Below, piece by piece: positions 1-9,479 of a stretch of DNA of 64,000 nucleotides. This DNA is from Girardinichthys multiradiatus. Taxonomy: Eukaryota; Chordata; Actinopteri; Cyprinodontiformes; Goodeidae. The translations under genes were made by a program, and so were the position numbers. Numbering within the stretch: position 1 is the first letter of the stretch; each line of letters opens with the position of its first letter. The notes beneath the pieces were generated by a model. It did no database searches and was not told where the DNA came from. It saw only the letters and a list, made by a program, of their open reading frames with translations. The DNA is taken from positions 4,583,854 through 4,647,853 of the forward strand of contig NC_061816.1 of assembly GCF_021462225.1 (NCBI RefSeq). Direction: 5' to 3'.

Positions 1-2563
1 AAGTTTTTGTCCTTATTATGTTTCATTTATTGCATTATTGGTTGTTACATCAGCCCTAATAAGTCAAATTAATTTAGGTCACTGATTTTATAAAATCTTA
101 CCTGTTTTACAGCTTTTAAGACAATACGTTTTTACACCCTGATAACACAACAGTAAATATTAAACATGGGCAATAATAATGAAGCAGCCTTCACGGTGTT
201 GTACAGAAACTGTCCAACAGCTAATTATTTAGTAATGAGGACATTCTGAGCCCAGAACGGGTCGGTTTGGTTCTGTGTCAAAAACAACAATGCCTTTGTT
301 TAATTAGAAAACATGAATAAAGAGTTATTGCATGTTTTATACATATGAATATGTTCCTAAAACCTTTAAATAATAATAAAAAAACATCAGATCCATGTTT
401 ATCTTTTAGTTCTGGTGAAAAAATGTTTTGGACCAAAATTGGGCTCATCAATGGCCGCAGAGGGGAATAACATCTCGCTGTTCAGAGGATTAAGGGTTAA
501 AATCAGTTTGTTTTTTAATAACCAGAAACATGAAAACCGAAGTTAAAAGGTTATGCTTCACTTTGTTCATTTGACCCAAACCCAGCGAGACCATCCAGAA
601 CAAGAACATTTTCTAATGATTTTATTCCTCTGCCTCCTGCTCCTGTGCAGACTGAAGCTGCGTGGAAACAGCGCCATCTACTGATGACCAGAATGAAGAA
701 CATCTTCAGGTTCTGAGCCAGAGGAGGTAAATGAATCCATCAGAAACGTACCTCTGCAGGTTTATGGCTGTTTGGAGCTTCTTCTGGACTTCCTGCTCAT
801 GTGTCCCATGATGTCTGAAGAAAGCTCAGATGTTTGTTTGGGCTGCGAAGCTCCAAAGAAAACATCTTAACTAGATCCTCAGTGCGCTGCTGCCTCCTGG
901 TGGATTCCTGCAGTGCTGCACTTTCATAGTGTTCCTTTAATTCTTTTATTTATCTTATATTTGAATTTATTTCTCTGCTATGAATCTGTCTGCTGTAGCT
1001 CCTTCTCAAGTTGAAACTGAACTGAAACTCATTAGTGTAATTTATTGTTCTGCAGCAACACGGGGAACCAATCAAATATATAAATTAACACAAACTGTGA
1101 CTTTAAAAAATGTGCAAACATATTTTAGCAAAGAAAATTCATCATAAGTTTCATAAAGGACTGCAGGGATGGATTTTTAAGACCTGCTGAAACGACAGGA
1201 TGGACCTTTGATCAATGAAGTTTAGCAGGTTGATGTAATTTCAAGCTCGCTGCATGTTTTCTGTCAGATTTAGAGTTGGTGGATCAGTATTTACAGACCA
1301 TTAGACAGAAAATTAAAGATTTCTATTTGATCCACATCTTTAGAGGAGAATTAAAGCTGCAGAGAGCTGAGGAACTCCTCCTGAAACCCTGTGAGCCTCC
1401 TGTCAGTGTGGACCATTTAAAGATGGATGATCTCAAACTGGTTTCCTTCTGACCAGTCTTCTGTCATTGGTAAGAAAACTACCAACCTGCTTATTTTCTC
1501 TTCATATTCACACATAAAATGAGATTCCAGCTAATTATTCACCACATCCAGACCTGAAGTTACATAAAATATGAGCCAAGTTTCATTCGATTAGGACAGA
1601 ATCTGGATGATATTAAAAGCAAGTGAAGCAACACAAACATTAAAGTACTTCTATCAGAATCCCAGTCGATGGAAACAGCATTTTTAGGATTATCCATATC
1701 CATAATTCATTGGAAATACTTTAATACAAAGAGGTATAAAGTGATATAAGGGTTGAAATATCAGCTGGTGAAGGGGTGGACTGATCCGAGTCCAGTTTAG
1801 ACCCAGATCTGGATCCTTCTGACTCTACGATGAAGGAAAACTCAGAAAACAAGTCTAAAGTCTCTCAAAACTTTGATTTTCTACATCATAAGCACCTGAG
1901 CATCTTACTGTAATGTTTAATAATCTGTAATTCCTGTTTATGCTGAGCAGGTACAATATTTAATTAGATATAATATCTCAGCTGTTCCCATTTTAAAACA
2001 GGTTCAACACATTTTTCCTGCTTTGCCTTTTTTGTTCATTTTTATTACATTTAGCAGAAAAACCCAACATGCTGACATGTGGAAACAATTACAGCTGTTT
2101 ATAACATGTTTGATACATGTGAAAACTGGTTTTTCCGTTAGTTTCACATGAAAATGTACGAAAACCACAAGTTTCACATGTGAAAACAGCTAAATCCCGT
2201 TTTTGTCCCACATGTGAATCTCCTGTTGTTCTTCTATGTTTATTTGCTAGGAAATAATTTGTTTCATGTAGATTTAAACCAAACACAGCGATGTTCTTCC
2301 TGTTTGATACTGAAACGGTTCACGTCTGTCTAATCCTGAATTTCTGAGCTCTTTATTTTATCCGACATGTTGGAGCAGGAAAGAAAAGGGTTTTCCAGGA
2401 CTGGCAATCACTGCACATGTGAATAAAACGGTAAAATATTAAAGTTATTGTCAACATAAGAAATATTTCTGATATTTAAATCGAGCAGCTTCTGGTGATG
2501 AGTCATGAAAACCTTTTTTGCTTCGACTTCATCGCTGCTCGTCCTGTGTTTTCCTGAAGTCGG
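1..2563. other. No gene recognised; AT-rich intergenic DNA
   Basis: No open frame of convincing length or familiar protein is seen on either strand. Between about 2075 and 2270 the 10-mer CACATGTGAA and close variants (ACATGTGAAA, CACATGAAA) recur several times on both strands, giving a small cluster of near-palindromic ACATGT motifs. The rest looks like ordinary intergenic or intronic fish DNA. Confidence 0.5.
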
Positions 2564-2589
2564 AGTGTGTGTGTGTGTGTGTTTGTTTG

Positions 2590-2624
<35 letters not shown>
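2564..2624. repeat. (TG)n microsatellite
   Basis: A run of TG dinucleotides interrupted three times by TTTG variants. It is a simple sequence repeat with no coding context. Confidence 0.95.
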
Positions 2625-2821
2625 ATTTAATGGACTGAATAGATGCTCAAGGCTGTGAGAGCAACATAATGGATTTATATTTACCCTCCTGCATTTAGGT
2701 ACTCCTCAATCGGTCCATTAGGACAACAAATAAATAGTTCTTCAGAAAGAATGACTTCAGGACGTCTGAAAGGCCTTAAGGACCGAAGCTCTGCTCCATT
2801 CTGCAGAAATAAAAACATATT

Positions 2822-3945
2822 TACACTCACTGGCCAGTTTATTAGGTACACCTTGCTAGTACCGGGTTGGACCCCCTTTTGCCTTCAGAACTGCCTTAAT
2901 CCTTCGTGGCATAAATTCAACAAGGTACTGGAAACATTCCTCAGAGAGTTTGGTCCATATTGACATGATGGCATCACACAGATGCTGCAGATTTGTTGGT
3001 TGAACATCCATGATGCAAATGTCCCGTTCCACCACATCCCAAAGGTGCTCTATTGGATTGAGATCTGGTGACTGTGGAGGCCATTTGAGTCCAGTAAACT
3101 CATTGTCATGTTCAAGAACCCAGTCTGAGATGATTCGTGTTTCATGACATGGCGCTTTATCCTGCTGGAAGTAACCATCAGAAGATGGGTACACTGTGGT
3201 CATAAAGGGATGACATGGTCAACAACAATACTCAGGTAGGCTGTGGCGTTGACACGATGCTTAATTGGTACTAAGGGGCCCAAAGTGTGCCAAGAAAATA
3301 TCCCCCACACCATTACACCACCACCACCAGACTGAACCGTTGATACAAGGCAGGATGGATCCATGCTTTCATGTTGTTGATGCCAAATTCTGACCCTACC
3401 ATCCGAATGTCGCAGCAGAAATTGAGACTCAGACCAGGCAACAGTTTTCCAATCTTCTATTGTCTAATTTTGGTGATCCTGTGACAATTGTAGCCTCAGT
3501 TTCCTGTTCTTAGCTGACAGGAGTGGCACCCGGTGTGGTCTTCTGCTGCTGTAGCCAATCCGCCTCAAGGTTCGACGTGTTGTGTGTTCAGAGATGCTCT
3601 TCTGCATGCTTTGGTTGTAACGAGTGGTTATTTGAGTTATTGTTGTTCTCTATTTGGACCATTCTCTGTAAACCCTAGAGATGGCAGTGTGTGAAAATCC
3701 CAGTAGATCAGCAGTTTCTGAGATACTCAGACCAGCCCGTCAGGCACCAGCAACCATGCCATGTTCAAAGTCACTTAAATCACCTTTCTTCTCCATTCTG
3801 ATGCTCAGTTTGAACAGCAGCAGATTGTCTTGACCATGTCTACATACCTAAATACATTAAGTTGCTGCCATGTGATTGGCTGATTAGAAATTAGCGTTAA
3901 CGAGCAGTTGGACAGGTGTACCTAATAAAGTGGCCGGTGAGTGTA
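2822..3945 (-). mobile_element. Tc1/mariner-like DNA transposon, decayed, both ends present
   Basis: The left end starts with TA followed by CACTCACTGGCCAGTTTAT and the right end finishes with a matching inverted copy (AAGTGGCCGGTGAGTG) followed by TA, so terminal inverted repeats of about 30 bp and TA target duplications are both visible. The roughly 1.1-kb length and the TA duplication fit Tc1/mariner. The internal gene runs on the minus strand and is broken, so this copy is non-autonomous now. It is a full-length element that decayed by point mutations rather than a MITE with a deleted centre. Confidence 0.92.
2856..3796 (-). pseudogene. Tc1-like transposase pseudogene (DDE type)
   Basis: The longest open piece (2856-3203) is the C-terminal third of a Tc1-type DDE transposase: it has the QQDKAPCH block with the second catalytic Asp, the signature SPDLNPIEHLW with the catalytic Glu, and the usual KGGPTRY end. 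Counting residues from that Asp to the Glu gives a spacing of 36, not the 34 of classical Tc1. Upstream on the same strand the N-terminal helix-turn-helix region can be followed to an ATG at 3796 (start MEKKGDLSDFEHG), but in-frame stops and a frameshift interrupt it. The gene is therefore dead. It lies inside the inverted repeats of the surrounding element. The family assignment is firm; the subfamily is inferred from the spacing. Confidence 0.9.
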
Positions 3946-6330
3946 TAAAATCCACTCCTACAAAGATTTAAGATACATTTATTTCTATTGTTGATGATAT
4001 GAAACATGTGAAGCACCTGAAGCTGCTCTGCGTGAAACTGAGGAAGCTGAAGATCCAGGAGGTCCGTCTTCATGAAGATGTCTCTTTTACTGCTGAGGAG
4101 CTTCTGGATTTAATGCAGAGATTAAAACAGAAACCTGGAAGCAAAGTCTCTCCTTTAGAAAATAAAGCATCTACCAAAATAAAGCAGAACTTTCCAGATT
4201 ATTTTAAGATGACAAGGAGATTCTTTCACTGATAATCCAGCTTTATGTGGACCTTCAGATGATAAAAAACTCTAAAGAGAAGATAGAATCAAAGGGGGCT
4301 TTTATTGATGCTTGTGGTGGAAGATCTCCACAGAAGAAGCTCTACCAGGTAAAGTTTTATTACCTAGGAGAAACTTCTACTAGGAGCTTACAGTGGCCAT
4401 ATTTGCCCTCAGTGACCATCCAGAAGGAAAGGTCAGATTGGTCCACATGAAAACCAGTGATGGTGCTGGGAAGGCTTTCATTTCTAAGGAGCTGGAATGC
4501 CTGGAGCAGCCACCAGGGGGCAGAACTGGTGGTGTGAGAGCTGGAGTTATCAGGCAGTGACCAAAGCACCTGACAGTCTGTTATATCTGAGGTTCCAGCT
4601 TGGATAGAAACATCTCCCTGTCCTGCTGGTTCTGACTGTAGCTGAACTGGGTTTCATTTAACTGGATATCAACTGGACTTGTTCTCCTGTGAAGTGCATA
4701 GTAGATTATTGTGCTTTAGATTTATGTTAAATACTGAATAAATGAAAGTTTTGCCTGGTCTGGTACTTCTTTGTTTAACCATGTCTTCTTCCTGGAAGGT
4801 GCTACTGATAGGCAGATAGAAAGTACTCCTGTTTTTAGTTGGTTCTCTTTCCAGGGTGTAGACACTGATAGAACCATGACTGCCATGAACTTTCTGTTTT
4901 TATAGAAAGTATTCCTTCTGTGTCTCCTTCCTGTCTTCTGAACGAACCAGATGGCTGCTCCCACTGAGCTGGATTCTGCTGGAGGTTTCTTCCTGTTAAA
5001 AGTGAGTTTTTCCTTCCACCTTCGCCGCATGCTTGCTCAGGATGAGGGATTGACGCTAACTTGATGCGATCAGCTGGGCTTCCTTAGTAACTTTAAACCA
5101 ACTGGTATTAAATATTTCTGCTGTAATTTAAGTTTAATTGGACTGAAGAGTGAAAGCAGAGCTTTATCCACAGCTTCTAAATAAGCAAAACAACGGCGCT
5201 TTTAAGGGAATAAACATGAACTCAGTCATTGTTTATGGTTTTAGTTTAGGGACATAGTGTTACTGATAAAATGGCCTCCATTGGAAGGAGCACTTTTTAA
5301 TCCAGTGAAGAACGTAATAAAACTTCATAAATCAGTTAAATTATTCTTCTATAGCAGGGACTCCCAAAGTGCTGACCCCTCGTGGTGTTTGGATTTAATA
5401 AAGAAATATATCGTTAAATAAATAATTGTAATTTGAAATAATAATATGTATTTTATGGGGGTCGCCAGTCTCTGGTACTGTTATTTTGGGGGTCGCAGTC
5501 CTTTACTCAGGGCTGCATAGAAAAGGGATTATTCTGGACAACACATGAAGTAATGAGATACAAAGTTTTCAAACTTACAAAATCTTTCAGTTGGACCACC
5601 ATGGTCCAAGCTTCTGGGTTCTAGGTAAAACCTCAGGCTAAAAATCCAATACATTTTATCCCAAATGATTTTACTCTCGTCTATATCAGCAAAACCTAAA
5701 TAAATGTATTAGTTAATGTGGGGACTGAACCAGACCGCCGTGCATCAAACTCAGGATGTTTTTATCATGAAGACACATTTCTCATGGAAAACCTGGTGAC
5801 ACCTTTAGAAACTGGCAGAGGTGCCTGAAAAATAATTCTCATCTCCCTGATGCAGATAAACCCTGTGCAGAACCGGCATTAGTGACACAGAGGATTCAGA
5901 CAAAAGGAGGAGGCTGCAGCAGCTGTTTGGGTTGGTAACTTTACACCCAGAACCGCTGGTTTGAATCCCACCTTACCGACTGTGACCACATGTCACCTCA
6001 GCGTTAATCTGCCAAGCCTGTGGTCTGACATTTAACACACAAACAGCAGCGAGGCAGGAAATGGAGATTTTCATGCTTCTTTATGCACATTTTGATCTGT
6101 TAAGCCCTGAAAATGGCAAATATATAATTAATGTGAAATATACAAGAATAAAAAAACATTTTAAAAAAGCTCGACTGAAAAACTGAGGGTAAAAAGTTGT
6201 TGTTTTCTCTGGTGGGAGGAAGAGGAGGGAGGAAGATATTCATTGATTGGTGCAGCAGTGTGTGCTTGACCAGCATGAATGAATCCCAGTGGTGACGTTA
6301 TGCTTGGGTCTGTGTGTGTCCTTGACAGAA
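3946..6330. other. Intergenic DNA with dispersed repeats, no gene recognised
   Basis: A 77-codon open frame at 3999-4232 (+) is rich in Lys and Leu and is not recognised. About 4890-5160 contains the text GGAGGTTTCTTCCTGTTAAA and the downstream GCTTGCTCAGGATGAGGGAT, which I recognise as a dispersed teleost repeat; the overlapping minus-strand frame 4722-5030 is only a shadow of it. Around 5355 the string CAGGGACTCCCAAAGTG followed by two GGGGGTCGC tracts resembles one end of a hAT-type repeat, but no matching second end is seen. No splice-consistent coding structure was found. Confidence 0.45.
4890..5160. repeat. Dispersed teleost repeat fragment
   Basis: The block with GGTTTCTTCCTGTTAAAAG, GAGTTTTTCCTTCC and GCTTGCTCAGGATGAGGGAT is a combination of strings common in many fish genomes. 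Family name and exact borders cannot be given without a repeat library search. Identification rests on familiarity of the strings, not on internal structure. Confidence 0.5.
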
Positions 6331-6338
6331 TATAAAAG
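6331..6338 (+). promoter_or_regulatory. pomc: pomc TATA box
   Basis: TATAAAAG lies about 30 bp upstream of the likely transcription start near 6361 and about 115 bp before the exon 1 donor. The position is what is expected for a TATA-driven pituitary hormone gene. The start site itself is inferred from spacing. Confidence 0.8.
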
Positions 6339-6360
6339 TCCAAAAGCCACTGCAAGCTTC

Positions 6361-6450
6361 AGAGGAGAAGAGTAGTGACGGAGAAGTCTTCATCCAGAAC
6401 GTGGAGAACAACACCAGCAATAAGAGGAAGAAGAGCAGCAGCAAGCAGTG
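6361..6450 (+). other. pomc: pomc exon 1 (5' untranslated)
   Basis: The stretch downstream of the TATA box is purine-rich, has no useful ATG frame and ends in GCAGTG followed by a strong donor GTAAGG at 6451. A non-coding first exon followed by a short signal-peptide exon and a large hormone exon is the standard vertebrate pomc arrangement. The 5' end is approximate. Confidence 0.7.
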
Positions 6451-6680
6451 GTAAGGATCTTTTTAATGTGTTCTTCTGTCGGAACATCTGTAGCTGCCTG
6501 GTCCATCCAACACTAACACCAGAACTTTTAAAATGTATACAGACTATAAGAGCAACAGTTTGATTCAATAATGTATAAAACGGTGGATTTAAAAGTTAAA
6601 ACGGTAAAATTAATTTAATTTCCTCATATTTACTTCTGGATGATCTGTGAAGAAACCATGACAGTGATGCAACCCTTCTT

Positions 6681-6855
6681 CTAACAGCTGAGCAGCTTCC
6701 TGCAGGTCCTCCTCTGACATCCTGATGATTTACTTCTGGTGATCAGCTCCAAGTCTTGGAGGCTGGAAGGCCTCCTTACCATCACCCTAATCTTTAGCTC
6801 CTTCCACAGATTCTCTATCAGACTGAGGTCAGGACTTCAGCTGGGCCACTTAGAA
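6681..6855 (-). pseudogene. Tc1-like transposase 3' fragment inside pomc intron 1
   Basis: Read on the minus strand, this stretch gives the Tc1 signature SPDLSLIENLWKELK followed by a helical C-terminal tail, with a stop codon just before SPDL and another at the end. It is a short remnant of a transposase C terminus sitting in the first intron of pomc; inverted repeats were not found around it. Confidence 0.75.
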
Positions 6856-7074
6856 GAACTATGAATAACTTTGGGCTTAACTGTAAATATACCTTAAAGT
6901 GTGTTTTATGGCTTCTGTTTTAATATTTTGAATTCATGATGGCAGTTTTGATAAACCAACTATCATGAGTCATGAGATGATTTGGAATATTTTAGCTGTT
7001 TTTGTTCAAAATCCCTTTAATAAGACTTGCTTTGCATCAGTTTCTCTCCTCATCTCTGATTGGTGAACAGGATA

Positions 7075-7870
7075 ATGTGTCCAGCTTGGCTATTGGTGGC
7101 TGTGGTGATTGTGGGCGGAGCCAGAGGAGCTGTCAGTCAATGCTGGGAGCATCAGAGCTGCCAGGAACTGAACACTGAGAGCAGCATGATGGTAAAACAC
7201 CAGAACCTGCTCCCAGATCTGGGTCCAGATATATTTTAATTACCAACAGGATCAGCTTTGTTCTTATTTTCTTTATGAATCGATTCACCATAAATCACAT
7301 ATTAAACATCTGATTTTATTCTGAAATAATTTCTTCTAGGAGTGTATCCATGCCTGCCGGTCTGACCTCACTGCTGAGACCCCCATCATCCCCGGTGAAG
7401 CCCACCTCCAGCCTCCTCCTCCGCCTCCTCCCTCAGAGGTCTCCTCCTTCATGATCTCCTCTCCTCAGGCAAAACGCTCCTACTCCATGGAGCATTTCCG
7501 CTGGGGGAAACCCGTCGGTCGGAAACGCCGCCCAGTCAAAGTCTACACTTCCAACGGTGTCCAGGAGGAGTCAGCTGAGGTGTTTCCTGGAGAGATGAGG
7601 AGGCGAGAGCTGACCAATGAGCTGCTGGCAGCTGCCGAGGCAGAGGAGAAGGCTCAGGAGGTGATGGAGGAGGCATCAGAGGAGCATCAACAGCTCCTGG
7701 GAGACCTGCAGGAGAAGAAAGATGGTTCCTACAAGATGAAGCACTTTCGCTGGAGCGGCCCGCCGGCTGGAAAACGCTACGGAGGGTTCATGAAGAGCTG
7801 GGAGGAAGGACGCCAGAAACCCCTGGTGACGCTCCTCAAGAGCATCATCAACAAGGAGGAACAGATGTGA
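7075..7870 (+). CDS. pomc: Pro-opiomelanocortin precursor (exons 7075-7191 and 7340-7870)
   Basis: Precursor of ACTH, alpha-MSH, beta-MSH and beta-endorphin, made in pituitary and hypothalamic cells and cut at dibasic sites. Two coding exons (donor GT at 7192, acceptor AG at 7338-7339) give 215 residues. Residues 1-22 are a signal peptide. Four Cys (23, 29, 41, 45) form the N-terminal disulfide domain. KR at 84-85 precedes ACTH (86-125), whose first 13 residues are alpha-MSH (HFRW core at 91-94) followed by GRKRR for cleavage and amidation. Residues 167-183 are beta-MSH with a second HFRW core, flanked by KK and KR. Residues 186-215 are beta-endorphin, starting YGGFM. No gamma-MSH core lies between Cys45 and Lys84, as known for teleosts. 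All processing sites look intact. Teleosts have paralogs (pomca, pomcb); I cannot assign which one this is. Confidence 0.97.
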
Positions 7871-7952
7871 GAGAAGGAGAAGAAAGGTTCAGGTTTAAAG
7901 AAGGGAAACAGGCAGAAGTTTAACTTTCTCACAGCAGCAGGAGAGAGTAACC

Positions 7953-7958
7953 AATAAA
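7953..7958 (+). terminator. pomc: pomc poly(A) signal
   Basis: AATAAA lies 83 bp after the pomc stop codon, in a short 3' untranslated region. It is the first canonical signal downstream of the stop. Confidence 0.8.
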
Positions 7959-8456
7959 AAGCTCTAAAATTGCTGAATGTTACGTGATTTTCACTGAGAG
8001 AAAACGAGAGATGAAGATGTTTTGATATTTATTGGTTCATGTAAATAACTGTATTTATTATAACAAAGTTATTTGCAAGCAACACAAAAGATGTGTTTGT
8101 CTTTCTTTCTGGGTTTACACGTCAAGTCCTGGAACCTCGAGTCCTGAACCTCGAGCCCTGGATCTTGAGATCTGGATCTTGAGATCTGGATCTCGAGTCT
8201 GGTCTGGAAAGTATCAGCAGCCAGAGTTAAACAACCTATACGAGTCTGGATGTTGGGCCCGTTCCAGTGTTCTGACTGAGAGTTCGTGACAGCAGTGAGA
8301 TTAAATATATTCTAAAATAAAAGATAAAAGCCTGAAAATAAGAGAAACAAACAGCTGAATGTGATAAAACCAAAGGTTTAGATTAGAGGGAGTCTGTCTT
8401 CACTTCCAAGCAGCTACAGACATGAAGATAAAATAAACCTTTGGATTAGTGGCTTG
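7959..8456. other. Intergenic DNA, short imperfect tandem of a GATCTTGA motif
   Basis: From about 8125 to 8200 the motifs CCTCGAGTCCTG and GATCTTGAGATCTG repeat two to three times imperfectly. A small open frame crosses this region but is not recognised and has no coding-like features. Nothing else is seen. Confidence 0.4.
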
Positions 8457-9418
8457 AAAGGGGACCTATTATGCATAATTCACTCTTTCATCGTTTTTAT
8501 ACTTTCAGTTGGGATCCGATGCATCCAGACGCTAAAAAACCCATTTCGACGTTTTTTGGCTATAAATGAATGTTTTATTTTTTCTAGAAAACGCAAATAG
8601 CTGTGTAATTGTGACATCACAATTACACTGGCACTTAGCCACGTTACCTGAGTCCCGCCTCTGACTAGCAACTGAAGCGGAGCTCCACCATCTTGATCTC
8701 CAGTAGAGGATCACGTCTCGCCAGCTGGTTTTACCTTAAAGGCGCTTTGCAATGGCTGCCCTCAAAGGTAGATGTTCTGTTCTTGGCTGCAAAGACCCAC
8801 ATGTGTCCATGCACATTCTCCCGCTATCGGATAACCGAGATTCGTGGCTTCATTTTATTTTTGAGGGCAATGTTCCAGTCACATTGCAGAACATAGTTCT
8901 AGTTTGAGCGAATCACTTCACTACTGACTGCTTTGAGAACTCACATCAGTCCATGTCAGGATTTGCAGAAAGACTGAAGAAAGTCCCTACTGTTCGTGGC
9001 AAATCTGCAGATGACAGAAATGTAAGTACTTATTGTTGTATCTTGTAAGTTTCGTACTGCCATTCGGCTTGAACGTTCTTGTCATGCAGCATTTAGCATC
9101 AGCTAACTAGCCCAATACCAACAGCAATAACATTACTTCCAATAACAGCGCATATACTGTCGGAAATTAAATTATATAGAAAATGCGTTTTTAAATATAG
9201 ATCACTGAGTTGGGGGGCGTGGCCTGATACAGCTACTTTGCATAAAAGTGACAGAGCCGTAAAACAGCTCATTCTGAAAGGAGCTCAAGAAAGGGGAAAC
9301 CGTGGAGGTGAAATCTCATTATCTAAGAATGATTTTGTGCAAAACATTTAATTAACATGTTTGCATATCCCACAGACCTATCCCAAATGTTTAAAAGGAA
9401 GTATAATAGGTCCCCTTT
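8457..9418 (+). mobile_element. DNA transposon remnant with 17-bp TIRs and a THAP-like exon
   Basis: The left end AAAGGGGACCTATTATG is mirrored at the right end, which reads ATAATAGGTCCCCTTT. The ~960-bp interior holds one exon-like stretch coding for a THAP-type zinc-finger start, while no catalytic domain remains. THAP domains occur in transposases of the P, Kolobok and IS4EU-related groups; which superfamily this is cannot be decided here because no clear target-site duplication is visible. It is best read as an internally deleted, non-autonomous derivative that kept the first exon. Confidence 0.75.
8752..9021 (+). pseudogene. THAP-like zinc-finger exon of a transposase, with in-frame stop
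   Basis: From the ATG at 8752 the frame reads a Met-Ala-Ala-Leu start, a C-x4-C pair (residues 8 and 13), a His at 17, Pro at 24, then R29, a Trp at 32 and a Phe-Ile pair, and, beyond a TGA at 8905-8907, an HFTTDCFEN block. That order (C2 pair, Trp, Phe, then a Phe near a Cys) resembles the THAP DNA-binding fold. The frame continues to 9021, where AAT|GTAAGT makes a plausible splice donor, so this looks like the first exon of a multi-exon transposase. The stop codon and loss of the rest make it a pseudogene. Confidence 0.65.
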
Positions 9419-9479
9419 AAAAGGTTTAATTCAACTTTATATTTAGAACTGATCTTTACAGAAAATTTACATTGGCTGA

